A stretch of 64,000 nt of DNA from Caldicellulosiruptor changbaiensis (GTDB lineage Bacteria > Bacillota > Thermoanaerobacteria > Caldicellulosiruptorales > Caldicellulosiruptoraceae). The notes beneath the pieces were generated by a model, which was given only the letters and a program-made list of their open reading frames with translations, did no database searches and was not told where the DNA came from. Both the position numbers and the translations under genes were made by a program. This document shows positions 17,887 through 27,725 of this stretch, one piece after another. Within the stretch, counting starts at the first letter, position 1; every line of letters begins with the position of its first letter. The stretch lies in NCBI RefSeq assembly GCF_003999255.1, contig NZ_CP034791.1:825001-889000 (forward strand), written 5' to 3'.

Positions 17887-18735
17887 ATGGACAAGGCAAA
17901 GGAGCTTGAGCTCAAAAAGATAGCAACTGAAATAAGAAAGAGCATAATTATTCAAACAGCTGAAGCTGGTTCTGGTCACCCTGGCGGTTCACTTTCTGGT
18001 GTTGAGATTTTGACATATCTTTACTTTGTTGAGATGAACATTGACCCGAAAAATCCAAAAGATCCAAAGAGAGACAGGTTTGTTCTTTCCAAAGGACATG
18101 CATCACCACTTTTGTATGCGGTTTTGGCTGAAAAGGGTTTCATAAGCAAGGAGGAGCTAAAAGGTTTTAGGCAGATTTATTCAAGTCTGCAGGGCCATCC
18201 CGATATGAAAAAGGTGCCCGGGGTGGAAATGTCAACAGGGTCATTAGGTCAGGGATTGTCTGTTGCAAATGGAATGGCACTGGCTGCAAAGCTTGACAAA
18301 AAGGATTATAGAGTATATGTTTTGCTCGGCGATGGCGAAATCCAAGAAGGACAAATTTGGGAAGCTGCAATGACAGCTGCACATTACAAACTTGACAATC
18401 TCACAGCATTTTTAGATCACAATGGCCTTCAGATTGATGGGAAAATCACAGAGGTTATGTCCCCCGAGCCTGTTGATGAAAAATTCAGGGCATTTGGCTG
18501 GCATGTTATAAAGATTGATGGACATGATTTTAACCAGATTGAAAAGGCTGTAAACGAAGCAAAGACAATAAAAGGGAAACCCACAATCATTATTGCTGAA
18601 ACAGTAAAAGGCAAGGGTGTATCATTTATGGAAAATGAAGTAGGCTGGCATGGTACAGCTCCTAATAAAGAGCAGGCACAAAAAGCTTTAGAGGAGCTAC
18701 AAAAGCAGTATGAAGCTTTGGAGGTGCAAGGATAA
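17887..18735 (+). CDS. Transketolase, N-terminal subunit
   Basis: The thiamine-diphosphate-binding half of a split transketolase (282 aa). Seen: [52 protein letters not shown] and the TPP motif [15 protein letters not shown]...[10 protein letters not shown]. With the C-terminal subunit encoded next door it moves two-carbon units between sugar phosphates in the non-oxidative pentose phosphate pathway, needed for pentoses from xylan or xyloglucan. The start ATG follows AGGGAGGTTCAAGGTACAAG. A 1-bp gap separates it from the second subunit gene. Confidence 0.95.
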   Translation: MDKAKELELKKIATEIRKSIIIQTAEAGSGHPGGSLSGVEILTYLYFVEMNIDPKNPKDPKRDRFVLSKGHASPLLYAVLAEKGFISKEELKGFRQIYSSLQGHPDMKKVPGVEMSTGSLGQGLSVANGMALAAKLDKKDYRVYVLLGDGEIQEGQIWEAAMTAAHYKLDNLTAFLDHNGLQIDGKITEVMSPEPVDEKFRAFGWHVIKIDGHDFNQIEKAVNEAKTIKGKPTIIIAETVKGKGVSFMENEVGWHGTAPNKEQAQKALEELQKQYEALEVQG

Positions 18736-18736
18736 G

Positions 18737-19678
18737 ATGGCAAAAATAGCAACAAGAGAAGCATATGGCCAAGCACTGGCTGAGTTTGGTGAAGTATACA
18801 AAGACATTGTTGTACTTGATGCAGACCTTTCAAAATCAACAAGGACAGAGATTTTCAAAAAGAAATTTCCTGACAGGTTTTTCAATATAGGAATTGCAGA
18901 GCAGGATCTTATGGCGACAGCAGCAGGACTTGCAACGTGTGGCAAGATTCCTTTTGCAAGCACATTTGCAGTCTTTGCCGCTGGAAGAGCTTATGACCAG
19001 GTGAGAAACTCCATTGGCTATCCACACCTAAATGTCAAGATTGGAGCATCACATGCAGGTGTATCAATTGGCGAAGATGGTGCATCTCATCAGATGCTTG
19101 AAGATATAGCATTGATGAGAGTAATTCCTGGGATGGTAGTGCTCTCTCCTTCTGATGCAGCATCCACGTATGAATGTGTAAGGCTTGCAATCGAGCATGA
19201 AGGCCCTGTTTATATTCGTTTGGGAAGACTTGGGGTTGAGGAGATTTACAAGAAAGGTGAACTAAAACTTGAGCTTGGGAAAGGTATTGTTCTGCAAAAA
19301 GGTACAGACGTTGGAATTTTGGCAACAGGGCTGATGGTCCATGAAGCTATAAAAGCTGCAAAGATGCTCCAGGATGAGGGAATTTCGGTATATCTTGTTG
19401 ATATGCCATGCATAAAGCCAATTGATATTGATTTGATTTTAGATGTTGCAAAAATGACTGGCTGCATTGTCACAGCAGAAGAGCACAATATCTTGGGCGG
19501 TTTTGGAAGTGCTGTGTCTGAGGTTTTAATTCAAAATTATCCTATACCTGTTAAGATGGTTGGAGTAAATGATGAGTTTGGAAGGTCAGGAAAGCCTGAG
19601 GATGTTTTGAAATACTACAGGCTCACAGCAGAAGAGATTGTAAATAAAGCAAAAGAGGTTATGAAGATGAAAAAATAA
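18737..19678 (+). CDS. Transketolase, C-terminal subunit
   Basis: The pyrimidine-binding and C-terminal half of the split transketolase (313 aa). Seen: ATREAYGQALAEFGE, VLDADLSKSTRT, FNIGIAEQDLMATAAGLA (with the TPP-activating Glu), GASHAGVSIGEDGASHQ and TAEEHNILGGFGSAV. The start ATG 18737 lies just after the stop of the N subunit and behind GGAGGTGCAAGGATAAG. A strong terminator follows, so the operon has two genes. Confidence 0.95.
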   Translation: MAKIATREAYGQALAEFGEVYKDIVVLDADLSKSTRTEIFKKKFPDRFFNIGIAEQDLMATAAGLATCGKIPFASTFAVFAAGRAYDQVRNSIGYPHLNVKIGASHAGVSIGEDGASHQMLEDIALMRVIPGMVVLSPSDAASTYECVRLAIEHEGPVYIRLGRLGVEEIYKKGELKLELGKGIVLQKGTDVGILATGLMVHEAIKAAKMLQDEGISVYLVDMPCIKPIDIDLILDVAKMTGCIVTAEEHNILGGFGSAVSEVLIQNYPIPVKMVGVNDEFGRSGKPEDVLKYYRLTAEEIVNKAKEVMKMKK

Positions 19679-19699
19679 AATATTATCAATGGATGAAAT

Positions 19700-19738
19700 G
19701 CTGCCGCAAGTTTTAGATTGCGGCAGCTTTTTATTTTG
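19700..19738 (+). terminator. Intrinsic terminator of the transketolase operon
   Basis: GCTGCCGCAA pairs with TTGCGGCAGC (10 bp, 8-nt loop) followed by TTTTTATTTT. Confidence 0.92.
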
Positions 19739-19815
19739 TTGTGCTTGTGGTAAAATTTATTTAAGATTAATATATTGCTTTTATTGAAAACATACAAAAA
19801 AGTGGGGAAATTGTA

Positions 19816-20676
19816 ATGGATGAAAGGTTGAGACTCAAAGAAAAGGTTCAGCATGGCAGTGCGGTGTTTCCTATAAATGTATATGAAAAAATATTTGTTC
19901 ACGAAAACAATACTCTTCTACCTCATTGGCATGATGAATTTGAGATAGTCTATCTTGAAAAGGGAACGGCAAGTTTTAGAGTTGATGGCAAAGAATATTT
20001 TTTAGGACCAAAACAGTTTTTATTTGTCAACTGTGGGTCAATTCATGGTGGAAAAGCAGAGGATAATCCCGAACCTTATGCAATTGTATTTAATTTGAGC
20101 ATGCTATTTTCCGAAGGTCCGGATATATGCAAAAGTAAGTATTTGCAGTCTGTTTCAGAAAGAAAACTACTTGTTCAAAATAGTTTTGAGGATGAACATA
20201 CAAGAGAACTAATTTCGAACATAATCACAGTGTGGAAAGAAAAGCCAAAAGGTTATGAGCTTTTGGTTAAAGGCTATTTATTTGTTATATTTTATTATCT
20301 TTTTAATAAAAGATATGTGACAGCAAATTCTACTGACAGAGAGCTTGATTTAAAACTTGAAAAAATAAAGTCCGCGCTTGATTTCATCAATTCCAACTAT
20401 TCATCTGATATAGATATTGACCTACTCGCAAAGCTTGCAAACCTGAGCAAATTCTATTTTTGTCGTCTTTTTAAGGAGATTACTCATCTTACACCAGTTG
20501 ATTACATAAATAAGTTCAGGGTTGAAAAAGCAATTGAGCTTATTAAAAACACAAACATGAGTATTTCTGAAATTGCATTTGAAGTAGGATTTAATAATGT
20601 GAGCTATTTTATAAAAGTATTTAAAGAGTATGTGGGTGTTACTCCATTCAGATACAAAAAAAATATCTTGTGTTAA
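19816..20676 (+). CDS. AraC-family regulator with cupin sensor domain
   Basis: A 286-aa regulator. The N-terminal cupin (LPHWHDEFEIVYLEKGTASFRVDGKEYFL, about residues 33-65) should bind a sugar. The C-terminal AraC domain (about 185-285) has two helix-turn-helix units: IDLLAKLANLSKFYFCRLFKE and ISEIAFEVGFNNVSYFIKVFKE, with the family tail GVTPFRYKK. It lies directly upstream of, and in line with, the alpha-xylosidase gene, so it probably activates that gene in response to a xyloside (inference). The start ATG follows GTGGGGAAATTGTA. Confidence 0.92.
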   Translation: MDERLRLKEKVQHGSAVFPINVYEKIFVHENNTLLPHWHDEFEIVYLEKGTASFRVDGKEYFLGPKQFLFVNCGSIHGGKAEDNPEPYAIVFNLSMLFSEGPDICKSKYLQSVSERKLLVQNSFEDEHTRELISNIITVWKEKPKGYELLVKGYLFVIFYYLFNKRYVTANSTDRELDLKLEKIKSALDFINSNYSSDIDIDLLAKLANLSKFYFCRLFKEITHLTPVDYINKFRVEKAIELIKNTNMSISEIAFEVGFNNVSYFIKVFKEYVGVTPFRYKKNILC

Positions 20677-20801
20677 TATAATTTTCATTTCACTTTTCCT
20701 ACCAATAGTTGCATTTCTTTTGTAAAAGCAATCATTTTTATTGGATTAGTTTTTTGAGTATCGAAGTTCAAATTTTTTATATTGATTAGAGCAAAGTATT
20801 T

Positions 20802-20823
20802 ATACTTTTTTGCAAAAAAGTAT
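20802..20823. promoter_or_regulatory. 22-bp perfect palindrome before the alpha-xylosidase gene
   Basis: ATACTTTTTTGCAAAAAAGTAT is a perfect inverted repeat. It is about 24 bp upstream of a TATAAT (20847-20852) without a clear -35 box, so it may be an activator site, or a terminator for the araC-type gene. The remainder of 20677-20926 is AT-rich and holds no gene I can support. Confidence 0.45.
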
Positions 20824-20926
20824 GAGAAGTAAAAAAAGGGATTTTGTATAATAAAACTTGATTGTTTTGGACCTCTTTTATAAATAAATAATCGTTTCAA
20901 ACCAAGTAAGGGAGGAAATTTACAAA

Positions 20927-23263
20927 ATGAAATTTACAGAGGGCCTTTGGCGTGTAAAAGATGGAGTTAAGTTGTATCATCCAGCCCATGTATATGACTA
21001 CGAAATTTCGAAAGATTCAGTCATAGTTTTTGCCCCAGCTCACTTCATTACAAACAGAGGACAAACTCTGCAGGGTCCTGTTTTCACTATACGCTTTTCG
21101 TCACCTTTTAAAGATGTTATAAGAGTACAAATTTGGCACTACAAGGGTCAAAAAAGCAAAAAGCCTTATTTTGAATTTTATAAAGAAGAAGGATATTGTC
21201 CTTGCATAGAAGATTTTTCAGATAATATTGTAATAACAAGTGGAAAGCTCAGAGCTGTTATTAATAAAAAAGATGAATGGAAAGTAGAATATTACTATGA
21301 AGATAAATATCTCACAAAAAACGGTTATAAATATCTTGGTTATGCAATCATGGCTGATAATAATACTTACATGAGAGAACAGCTTTCTTTGAGTGTTGGC
21401 GAATGTGTTTATGGGCTGGGTGAGAGGTTTACCCCTTTTGTTAAAAACGGACAAGTGGTTGATATGTGGAACGAAGATGGTGGTACAATCTCTGAGCTTG
21501 CTTACAAAAACATTCCTTTTTACATCACAAACCGTGGTTATGGTGTTTTTGTGAATGATCCAGGGCGTGTATCATTTGAAGTTGCCACTGAGAATGTGGA
21601 AAGAGTCCAGTTTTCTGTGGAAGGTGAATATTTAGAGTATTTCATAATTGGTGGCAGCAGCATGAAAAATGTTTTAGAAAATTACACAAAGCTGACAGGA
21701 AGACCGCAGCTTCCTCCTGCATGGTCTTTTGGACTTTGGCTTACAACCTCATTTACTACAAACTATGATGAAAAAACAGTTACAAGCTTTATAGATGGAA
21801 TGATTCAAAAAGATATTCCACTTCATGTATTTCATTTTGACTGTTTCTGGATGAAGGATATGCACTGGGTTGACTTTGAATGGGACAAGAGAGTTTTTCC
21901 AGATCCGAAAAATATGCTTGAAAGATTAAAAGAAAAGGGAGTTAAAATTTGTATTTGGATAAATCCTTACGTGTCTCAGTTTTCAAAACTTTTTGATGAG
22001 GGAAAAGAAAAAGGATATTTTTTGAAAAAACCAAATGGTGATGTATGGCAGACAGATGATTGGCAACCCGGCATGGCAATTGTTGATTTTACAAACCCCG
22101 AGGCGTGCAGGTGGTATTCAGATAAGCTCAAAGAGCTAATTGAAATGGGAGTTGACTGTTTTAAGACAGATTTTGGTGAAAGAATTCCAACAGATGTTGT
22201 TTATTTTGATGGTTCAGACCCTCAAAAGATGCACAATTACTACACCTATCTTTACAACAAGACAGTATATGAAACGCTTCAAGAAACGTTTGGCAAGGGA
22301 AATGCAGTTGTGTTTGCAAGGTCAGCGACAGCAGGAAGCCAGAAATTTCCTGTGCACTGGGGCGGAGACTGTTTAGCTTCATATGAGTCTATGGCAGAGA
22401 CACTCAGGGGTGGCCTTTCACTTTCACTTTGCGGGTTTGGTTTTTGGAGTCATGACATAGGGGGGTTTGAGAGTACAGCAACACCAGATCTTTACAAAAG
22501 ATGGGTAGCATTTGGACTTTTATCTTCTCACAGCAGACTTCATGGAAATTCTGCCTATAAAGTTCCATGGCTTTATGACGAAGAGGCGGTTGATGTACTT
22601 AGGTTCTTTACAAAATTAAAATGCAAACTTATGCCATACATCTTTTCAGCGGCTGTAGAGGCAGTAGAGAAAGGAATTCCAGTTTTGAGACCCATGGTAT
22701 TAGAGTTTCCAGATGACCCAGCATGCGAGTACCTTGATAGACAGTATATGTTAGGAAGTAGCCTCTTAGTTGCTCCAATCTTCTCACCAGATGGCGAGGT
22801 TCAGTATTATGTTCCAGAAGGCGTGTGGACAAACATATTGACAGGTGAAAAGATTGTTGGTGGCAGGTGGAGAAAGGAAAAACATGATTATTTTAGCTTG
22901 CCGCTTTTGGCAAGGCCAAATTCTATAATTCCAATAGGAAGTTGTGACACAAAGTCTGATTATGACTATGCTCAAAATGTAACATTGAATGTATATGAAT
23001 TGGAGGATGGGAAGACTGCTTCTGTGACTGTGAAGAATACAAATGGCGAGACAGAACTTGAGTTAGAAGTAATAAGAGAGAAAGATAATATCTCTATAAA
23101 TGTATTAAAGGATACTCAAAAGCCTTGGAAGTTTATTTTCCATGGACTTAACTTAAAATCTCAATTTAATGCTTTAGTTAGTAAAAAAGAAGATGGATGT
23201 GAAGTAGTTTTAGAATCAGCAGACAAAAAAGCACTGTTGAGTGTTGAAAAAACAGAGTTATAA
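20927..23263 (+). CDS. xylS: Alpha-xylosidase, GH31 (YicI type)
   Basis: This retaining glycosidase removes alpha-1,6-linked xylose from the non-reducing end of xyloglucan oligosaccharides or isoprimeverose. The 778-aa length matches E. coli YicI (772). The nucleophile motif CFKTDFGERIPTD gives D415 (YicI D416) and HWGGDC gives the acid/base D481 (YicI D482). Also seen: GLGERFTPFVKNGQ and VFHFDCFWMKDMHWVDFEWD. No signal peptide, so it acts in the cytoplasm. The start ATG follows AAGGGAGGAAATTTACAAA. It lies between an AraC regulator and a two-component system plus sugar importer, which suggests a xyloglucan-oligosaccharide locus. Confidence 0.95.
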   Translation: MKFTEGLWRVKDGVKLYHPAHVYDYEISKDSVIVFAPAHFITNRGQTLQGPVFTIRFSSPFKDVIRVQIWHYKGQKSKKPYFEFYKEEGYCPCIEDFSDNIVITSGKLRAVINKKDEWKVEYYYEDKYLTKNGYKYLGYAIMADNNTYMREQLSLSVGECVYGLGERFTPFVKNGQVVDMWNEDGGTISELAYKNIPFYITNRGYGVFVNDPGRVSFEVATENVERVQFSVEGEYLEYFIIGGSSMKNVLENYTKLTGRPQLPPAWSFGLWLTTSFTTNYDEKTVTSFIDGMIQKDIPLHVFHFDCFWMKDMHWVDFEWDKRVFPDPKNMLERLKEKGVKICIWINPYVSQFSKLFDEGKEKGYFLKKPNGDVWQTDDWQPGMAIVDFTNPEACRWYSDKLKELIEMGVDCFKTDFGERIPTDVVYFDGSDPQKMHNYYTYLYNKTVYETLQETFGKGNAVVFARSATAGSQKFPVHWGGDCLASYESMAETLRGGLSLSLCGFGFWSHDIGGFESTATPDLYKRWVAFGLLSSHSRLHGNSAYKVPWLYDEEAVDVLRFFTKLKCKLMPYIFSAAVEAVEKGIPVLRPMVLEFPDDPACEYLDRQYMLGSSLLVAPIFSPDGEVQYYVPEGVWTNILTGEKIVGGRWRKEKHDYFSLPLLARPNSIIPIGSCDTKSDYDYAQNVTLNVYELEDGKTASVTVKNTNGETELELEVIREKDNISINVLKDTQKPWKFIFHGLNLKSQFNALVSKKEDGCEVVLESADKKALLSVEKTEL

Positions 23264-23295
23264 TTAGAATTAAAGAAATCTAATGGGTGAGAAAA

Positions 23296-25047
23296 ATGAA
23301 ACTTTTTTTTACAAATTTAAAAATAAAGAAAAAGTTCATATTAGCCTTTGTGATTTCTGCTTTAATTCCCCAAACTATTTTGGGGATTATTCTTTTTTTA
23401 AACCTCAGAGCAATTGCTTTGGAAAATGCTATCAAAGACACAAGGAAAAATGTTGAGGATGTAAAAATCAAACTTATGGATATTGTACAGAATGCTGTTG
23501 ATATTTCTAATAAATTATATCTTGATAAAAAACTTCTGAATATACTTTCAACAGAGTACGAAGATATATCCAAAATATACGATGATTATATTTCATATAC
23601 AGAGCTTTCCAATCTCATGTCTATTTACAACAAAAATATTCATGCAATAAAAATTTATGCCTTTAATCCCACATTGCTTGATACAGGCGAAATTGTAAAG
23701 GTTGACGATTATACAAAAAATCAAGAATGGTTTAAAGAAGCCATAAAAGGCGATGGGAAGATTTTATGGGAGCTTGTGTTTGACAATAATCCATTTCGGC
23801 CGCAGTATTATTTTAGCTTGATAAGGCTTATAAAAAACTCTTATGGTGAAAGAATAGGTGTAATGGTAATTTACATAAAAAAAGAAAAGCTCGAGGAAGT
23901 GTTGTCATTGCACTTAAACACATTAGTTATTACCGACAAAGGAATAATTGTTGCTGCAAAAGACAAAGATCTTGTTGGTAAGAAACTGAATTTTAATTTT
24001 TCCTCTCAGGATGGCAAACTTATTGAGAATGTCAATATTGATGGTCAAAGAACAATGGCAATTTTAGGTACAATTAGTGCAAGTGAAAGCGGAAGTAGCT
24101 TTCTCAAAGTCATTTCCTTTTTCTCGAAGAAAGAGATATTTAAAAGGGTCAACAAAATAACTTTTATAACGTTTGTGCTTATACTTGTTAATTCTTTAGT
24201 ATCACTTCTTCTTATGCTCTTATTCTCTAAACTGATAACTGACAGAATTGCAATCTTGAACAAAAAAGTGAATGAAATTTCGCATGGCAATTTGGATGCA
24301 CAGATAAATATTTTAGGCAATGATGAGATTGGACAGCTCACAGAGAATATAAAAACAATGGCTAAAAATATCAAAAACCTGATTGACCAGGTGTATCTGG
24401 CAGAGGTACAAAAACAACAAATAATTGCTAAACAAAGAGAAATCCAGTTTGAGATGCTTTGTAGTCAAATAAATCCTCATTTTTTATTCAATACTCTTGA
24501 GGCTATCAGGATGAAGGCTTTTTGTACAGGTCAGTATGAAATAGCTCAAGTTGTTTATTTGCTGAGTAATTTGCTCAGGAAAAGTATAGAGATGACAATA
24601 GATTTAATAACTTTGGAAAAAGAAATTGAGATTGTTAAGGAATTTTTAGAGATTCAAAAGTTTCGATTTGGAAATAAGATAGATTACAAAATTGAAGTTC
24701 AAGATGACCTTCTTTCATCAAAAGTACTTCCGTTTATTATCCAACCACTTGTGGAAAATTCAATTAGGCATGGTATTGAACCAATGATAGGAAAAGGGAC
24801 CATTGAAATTAAGGTATTTGAAAAAGATGGAACAATAAAGATAATTGTTACAGACAATGGTGCTGGAATGCCTAAGGAAAAGCTTGAGGAGGTCTTACAG
24901 TCGTTAGATAGCAAAGACAAAAGTCATGTGGGACTGAAAAATGTTTATCATAGACTAAAACTATTTTATGGGGAAGAGGCAAAAATTTTTATAAATAGTG
25001 AACTTGGGAAAGGCACGAGCGTGGAAATTCAAATTCCAAAGAGGTGA
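23296..25047 (+). CDS. Sensor histidine kinase, YesM/LytS-type
   Basis: A membrane sensor kinase of 583 aa. An N-terminal membrane segment (about residues 13-38) is followed by an extracellular sensing domain of about 240 residues, a second membrane segment (LILVNSLVSLLLMLLFSKLI), a HAMP domain, and a His_kinase domain with QINPHFLFNTLEAIRMKA carrying the phosphoacceptor His. The ATPase has NSIRHGIEP and DNGAGMP. YesM-type kinases usually sense extracellular sugars and control ABC importers. I use ATG 23296; GTG 23287 lies within the GGGTGA ribosome site. The response regulator gene follows after 7 nt. Confidence 0.93.
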   Translation: MKLFFTNLKIKKKFILAFVISALIPQTILGIILFLNLRAIALENAIKDTRKNVEDVKIKLMDIVQNAVDISNKLYLDKKLLNILSTEYEDISKIYDDYISYTELSNLMSIYNKNIHAIKIYAFNPTLLDTGEIVKVDDYTKNQEWFKEAIKGDGKILWELVFDNNPFRPQYYFSLIRLIKNSYGERIGVMVIYIKKEKLEEVLSLHLNTLVITDKGIIVAAKDKDLVGKKLNFNFSSQDGKLIENVNIDGQRTMAILGTISASESGSSFLKVISFFSKKEIFKRVNKITFITFVLILVNSLVSLLLMLLFSKLITDRIAILNKKVNEISHGNLDAQINILGNDEIGQLTENIKTMAKNIKNLIDQVYLAEVQKQQIIAKQREIQFEMLCSQINPHFLFNTLEAIRMKAFCTGQYEIAQVVYLLSNLLRKSIEMTIDLITLEKEIEIVKEFLEIQKFRFGNKIDYKIEVQDDLLSSKVLPFIIQPLVENSIRHGIEPMIGKGTIEIKVFEKDGTIKIIVTDNGAGMPKEKLEEVLQSLDSKDKSHVGLKNVYHRLKLFYGEEAKIFINSELGKGTSVEIQIPKR

Positions 25048-25054
25048 AGAGGTT

Positions 25055-26608
25055 TTGCTAAAGGCGATTTTGATTGACGATGAGCCTATCATATTAGAAG
25101 GTCTTCAAAAAATTATTGATTGGAAAGCCTTGGGATTTGAGATTGTTGCCACTGCTCAAGATGGGATAGAAGGATTAGAAAAGATAAAGAAATTTAAACC
25201 TGAAGTTGCTTTGGTTGATATTAGGATACCTGGAATAGATGGGCTTACGCTAATAAACAAGTTAAAAGAGGAAGGAGTGAATACCAAAATTATAATCCTT
25301 TCAGGGTATTCTGAATTTGAATATGCAAAAGAAGCAATTGAACTTGGTGTTGAAAGTTATTTGCTAAAGCCTGTTGACCCGTATTTACTCCAGCAGAAGT
25401 TAGAGAAAGTAAAACAAAAAATCAGTCAAGAAGTTGAAATGCAAAAAATAATGCGTACAACTCAAGAAATTGGTTTGGAAAAAGTAATAGAAAAGCTTTT
25501 GTTGGGGACATTTGATGACCATGAAATAGATTATGTCAGTAGTTTTTATGGACTTTCACTGCCATGGAAGAAATATCAGGTTGCAATAGTAACGTTTTGC
25601 GGCAGAGATAATCAAAAGGTTATAGAGAATAAGGTATTTCAATTAAAAAGAGAGGTAGATTTGTTTTTAAAAAGAAATTGTTGTGGATATTCTACAATTA
25701 TTAATCATGATATATGTATTCTCTTCAAAGATTTTTGGTATCCATTCAATAGCAAAAGTATTAACATGTTAAAGGAAAACTTGGTAAGAGTAGTTGGTAA
25801 TCAAGTGGTAATTTCAATTGGCAGTGAGGTAGATAACTACGCTCTTATCAAAGAGTCGCTTAATGAAGCAATTGAATTACTTGAAAAGCGGTTTTTGTTA
25901 GGATACAAAGGAATTATTTACATAGGAGAGTATCAGGAAAGCAAAGAAAGTAAGAAGGTCAAGTTTGATGATAAAGAGTATGCTGAAAAATTGGCAATGG
26001 CTATTGCACTAAATGGGTTTGATAGTATTAATCAGATAATTGAAGAGAAGAGTGAACAACTTTTATATAGCGATATGTCTGAAGAGGATATAAAGATAAA
26101 TTTTTCAAACTTTTATATTGAGACATTATATAAATTATCACAAAATGAGTTGTACAAACCTCTTGTTGAAAAATATCTTAGCCAAGAGGTTTTAAAAAGT
26201 TTTTATATTCAGCCTACTTTGACAGAATTAAAAGGTTTGATAAAATTCTACTTTGTATCTCTTGCAGATGAGATTAATAAAGTTAACCCTGATAGCTTAA
26301 AACAAAAAATTGCTGACTTTATAGAGAAAAACTATTTTGCGGATATAAAATTAGATACAATTGCCAATGCTTTTGGATACAATAGCTCTTATTTTAGTAA
26401 ACTCTTTAAAAAGATATTTGGAGAGAACTTCACTGTATATTTAGATAGAATACGAGTAGAAAAGGCAAAAGTCTTTTTAAAAGAAGGATGTAAGGTATCT
26501 GAAACGTGTAAAAAAGTTGGCTTTGAAGATGTTGATTATTTTTGTTCAAAATTCAAAAAATATGTAGGGCTTTCACCAAAGGAGTATAAAGAAAAACAAA
26601 AAAATTGA
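25055..26608 (+). CDS. Response regulator, YesN-type (receiver plus AraC output)
   Basis: A 517-aa regulator with an N-terminal receiver (ILIDDEPIILEGL..., phosphoacceptor D55 in ALVDIRIPG, signature ILSGYSEFEYAKEAI, and LLKPVDP), a long middle linker, and a C-terminal AraC domain (IANAFGYNSSYFSKLFKKIFG ... GFEDVDYFCSKFKKYVGLSPKEYK). The start TTG 25055 gives MLKAILIDDEP and is spaced 7 nt from GAGGTGA; longer starts run into the kinase gene. With the upstream kinase it should control the importer genes that begin 170 bp downstream, whose upstream region holds repeated 20-bp motifs. Confidence 0.93.
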   Translation: MLKAILIDDEPIILEGLQKIIDWKALGFEIVATAQDGIEGLEKIKKFKPEVALVDIRIPGIDGLTLINKLKEEGVNTKIIILSGYSEFEYAKEAIELGVESYLLKPVDPYLLQQKLEKVKQKISQEVEMQKIMRTTQEIGLEKVIEKLLLGTFDDHEIDYVSSFYGLSLPWKKYQVAIVTFCGRDNQKVIENKVFQLKREVDLFLKRNCCGYSTIINHDICILFKDFWYPFNSKSINMLKENLVRVVGNQVVISIGSEVDNYALIKESLNEAIELLEKRFLLGYKGIIYIGEYQESKESKKVKFDDKEYAEKLAMAIALNGFDSINQIIEEKSEQLLYSDMSEEDIKINFSNFYIETLYKLSQNELYKPLVEKYLSQEVLKSFYIQPTLTELKGLIKFYFVSLADEINKVNPDSLKQKIADFIEKNYFADIKLDTIANAFGYNSSYFSKLFKKIFGENFTVYLDRIRVEKAKVFLKEGCKVSETCKKVGFEDVDYFCSKFKKYVGLSPKEYKEKQKN

Positions 26609-26620
26609 TAAATATATCAG

Positions 26621-26660
26621 AAAAGAAGCTACAAAAATGGCTTCTTTTTTTGTTTTTTTA
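26621..26660 (+). terminator. Intrinsic terminator after the two-component genes
   Basis: AAAAGAAGC pairs with GCTTCTTTT across a 10-nt loop, followed by a long T tract. It separates the two-component genes from the importer operon. Confidence 0.85.
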
Positions 26661-26754
26661 ATGTCTAAACTGTAGGGTATAAGATGTCAAAAAAATAGGG
26701 TATTGTGATTTTATTTTTCTTTTTAAAATCATTTATGTCTGAACAGTGGGTTAT
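26661..26754 (+). promoter_or_regulatory. Repeated activator-type motifs upstream of the sugar importer
   Basis: Three direct repeats fit the pattern ATGTC.AAA...TAGGGTAT: 26661-26680, 26684-26703 (period 23 bp) and a weaker one at 26735-26754 (ATGTCTGAACAGTGGGTTAT). Tandem same-strand sites about two helical turns apart are typical of AraC-domain activators. The adjacent YesN-type regulator is the obvious candidate to bind here (inference). Confidence 0.6.
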
Positions 26755-26777
26755 AGAGTAAAGTTGGAGGTCTTAAA

Positions 26778-27692
26778 ATGAACAGTGCAAAACTTTCAAA
26801 AAAACTGTGGCGGCAAAGATATCTAATTCTAATGATTTTTCCTTTTATCATATGGCTTATTATTTTTAGGTATGTCCCACTATGGGGTTGGATTATGGCC
26901 TTTCAAGATTATAAGCCTGGTAGACCTATTTGGAATCAAGAATGGGTTGGATTTAAATGGTTTGTTGAGATGTTTCAGGACCCTGACTTTTATAAAGCTA
27001 TGAGAAATACATTAATAATGAGTTTTATGGGGTTGGTATTTGGCTTTCCACTACCGATAATCTTAGCTTTGCTTTTAAATGAAATAAAAAATATAGCATT
27101 TAAAAGAACGGTTCAGACAATCTCATATCTTCCACACTTTGTTTCGTGGGTTGTTGTGGCAAGTTTAGTAAGCGAAATTCTATCGCCAAGTGGTGTGATA
27201 AATCAAATTTTACAAAAGCTTCATCTCACAAACTACCCAATTATGTTCATGGCAGAACCTCGTTATTTTTGGTGGATAGTCACATTTTCTGATATTTGGA
27301 AAGAACTCGGATGGAACACAATTATATACTTGGCAGCAATCACTTCAATAAATCCTGAACTGTATGAAGCTGCAACAGTTGATGGTGCGGGAAGATTCAG
27401 AAAGATGATAAGCATAACTCTTCCGGGGATAATGCCGACAGTTATAGTTCTATTGATTTTGAGCATAGGAAACATAATAAACATAGGTTTCGAAAAGCAA
27501 TTTCTTTTAAGAACTGCGGCAACAAGAGATGTTGCTGATGTCATCGACCTTTATATACTTACATATGGTATCGGCACAGGCAGATACTCATTTGGAACAG
27601 CTGCAGGTGTTTTCAAGTCAGTTGTGAGCTTGGTTCTACTTGTTTTTGCTAATTGGTTTTCTAAAAAGACAACTGGCTATCGCATGATGTAA
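26778..27692 (+). CDS. Carbohydrate ABC transporter permease (LplB-type)
   Basis: An inner-membrane permease of 304 aa with six predicted membrane segments. The N-terminus has IFRYVPLWGWIMAFQDY. The cytoplasmic EAA loop, YEAATVDGAGRFRKMISITLPG, contacts the transport ATPase. This CUT1 subgroup resembles LplB/YtcP-type importers for oligosaccharides. It forms one operon with the second permease (33 bp downstream) and the binding protein. The start ATG follows TTGGAGGTCTTAAA. No ATPase gene is nearby, so a shared MsmK-type ATPase encoded elsewhere is likely. Confidence 0.93.
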   Translation: MNSAKLSKKLWRQRYLILMIFPFIIWLIIFRYVPLWGWIMAFQDYKPGRPIWNQEWVGFKWFVEMFQDPDFYKAMRNTLIMSFMGLVFGFPLPIILALLLNEIKNIAFKRTVQTISYLPHFVSWVVVASLVSEILSPSGVINQILQKLHLTNYPIMFMAEPRYFWWIVTFSDIWKELGWNTIIYLAAITSINPELYEAATVDGAGRFRKMISITLPGIMPTVIVLLILSIGNIINIGFEKQFLLRTAATRDVADVIDLYILTYGIGTGRYSFGTAAGVFKSVVSLVLLVFANWFSKKTTGYRMM

Positions 27693-27725
27693 AAAAGAAA
27701 GCTTGATTCAAGGGGGCATTTTAAA

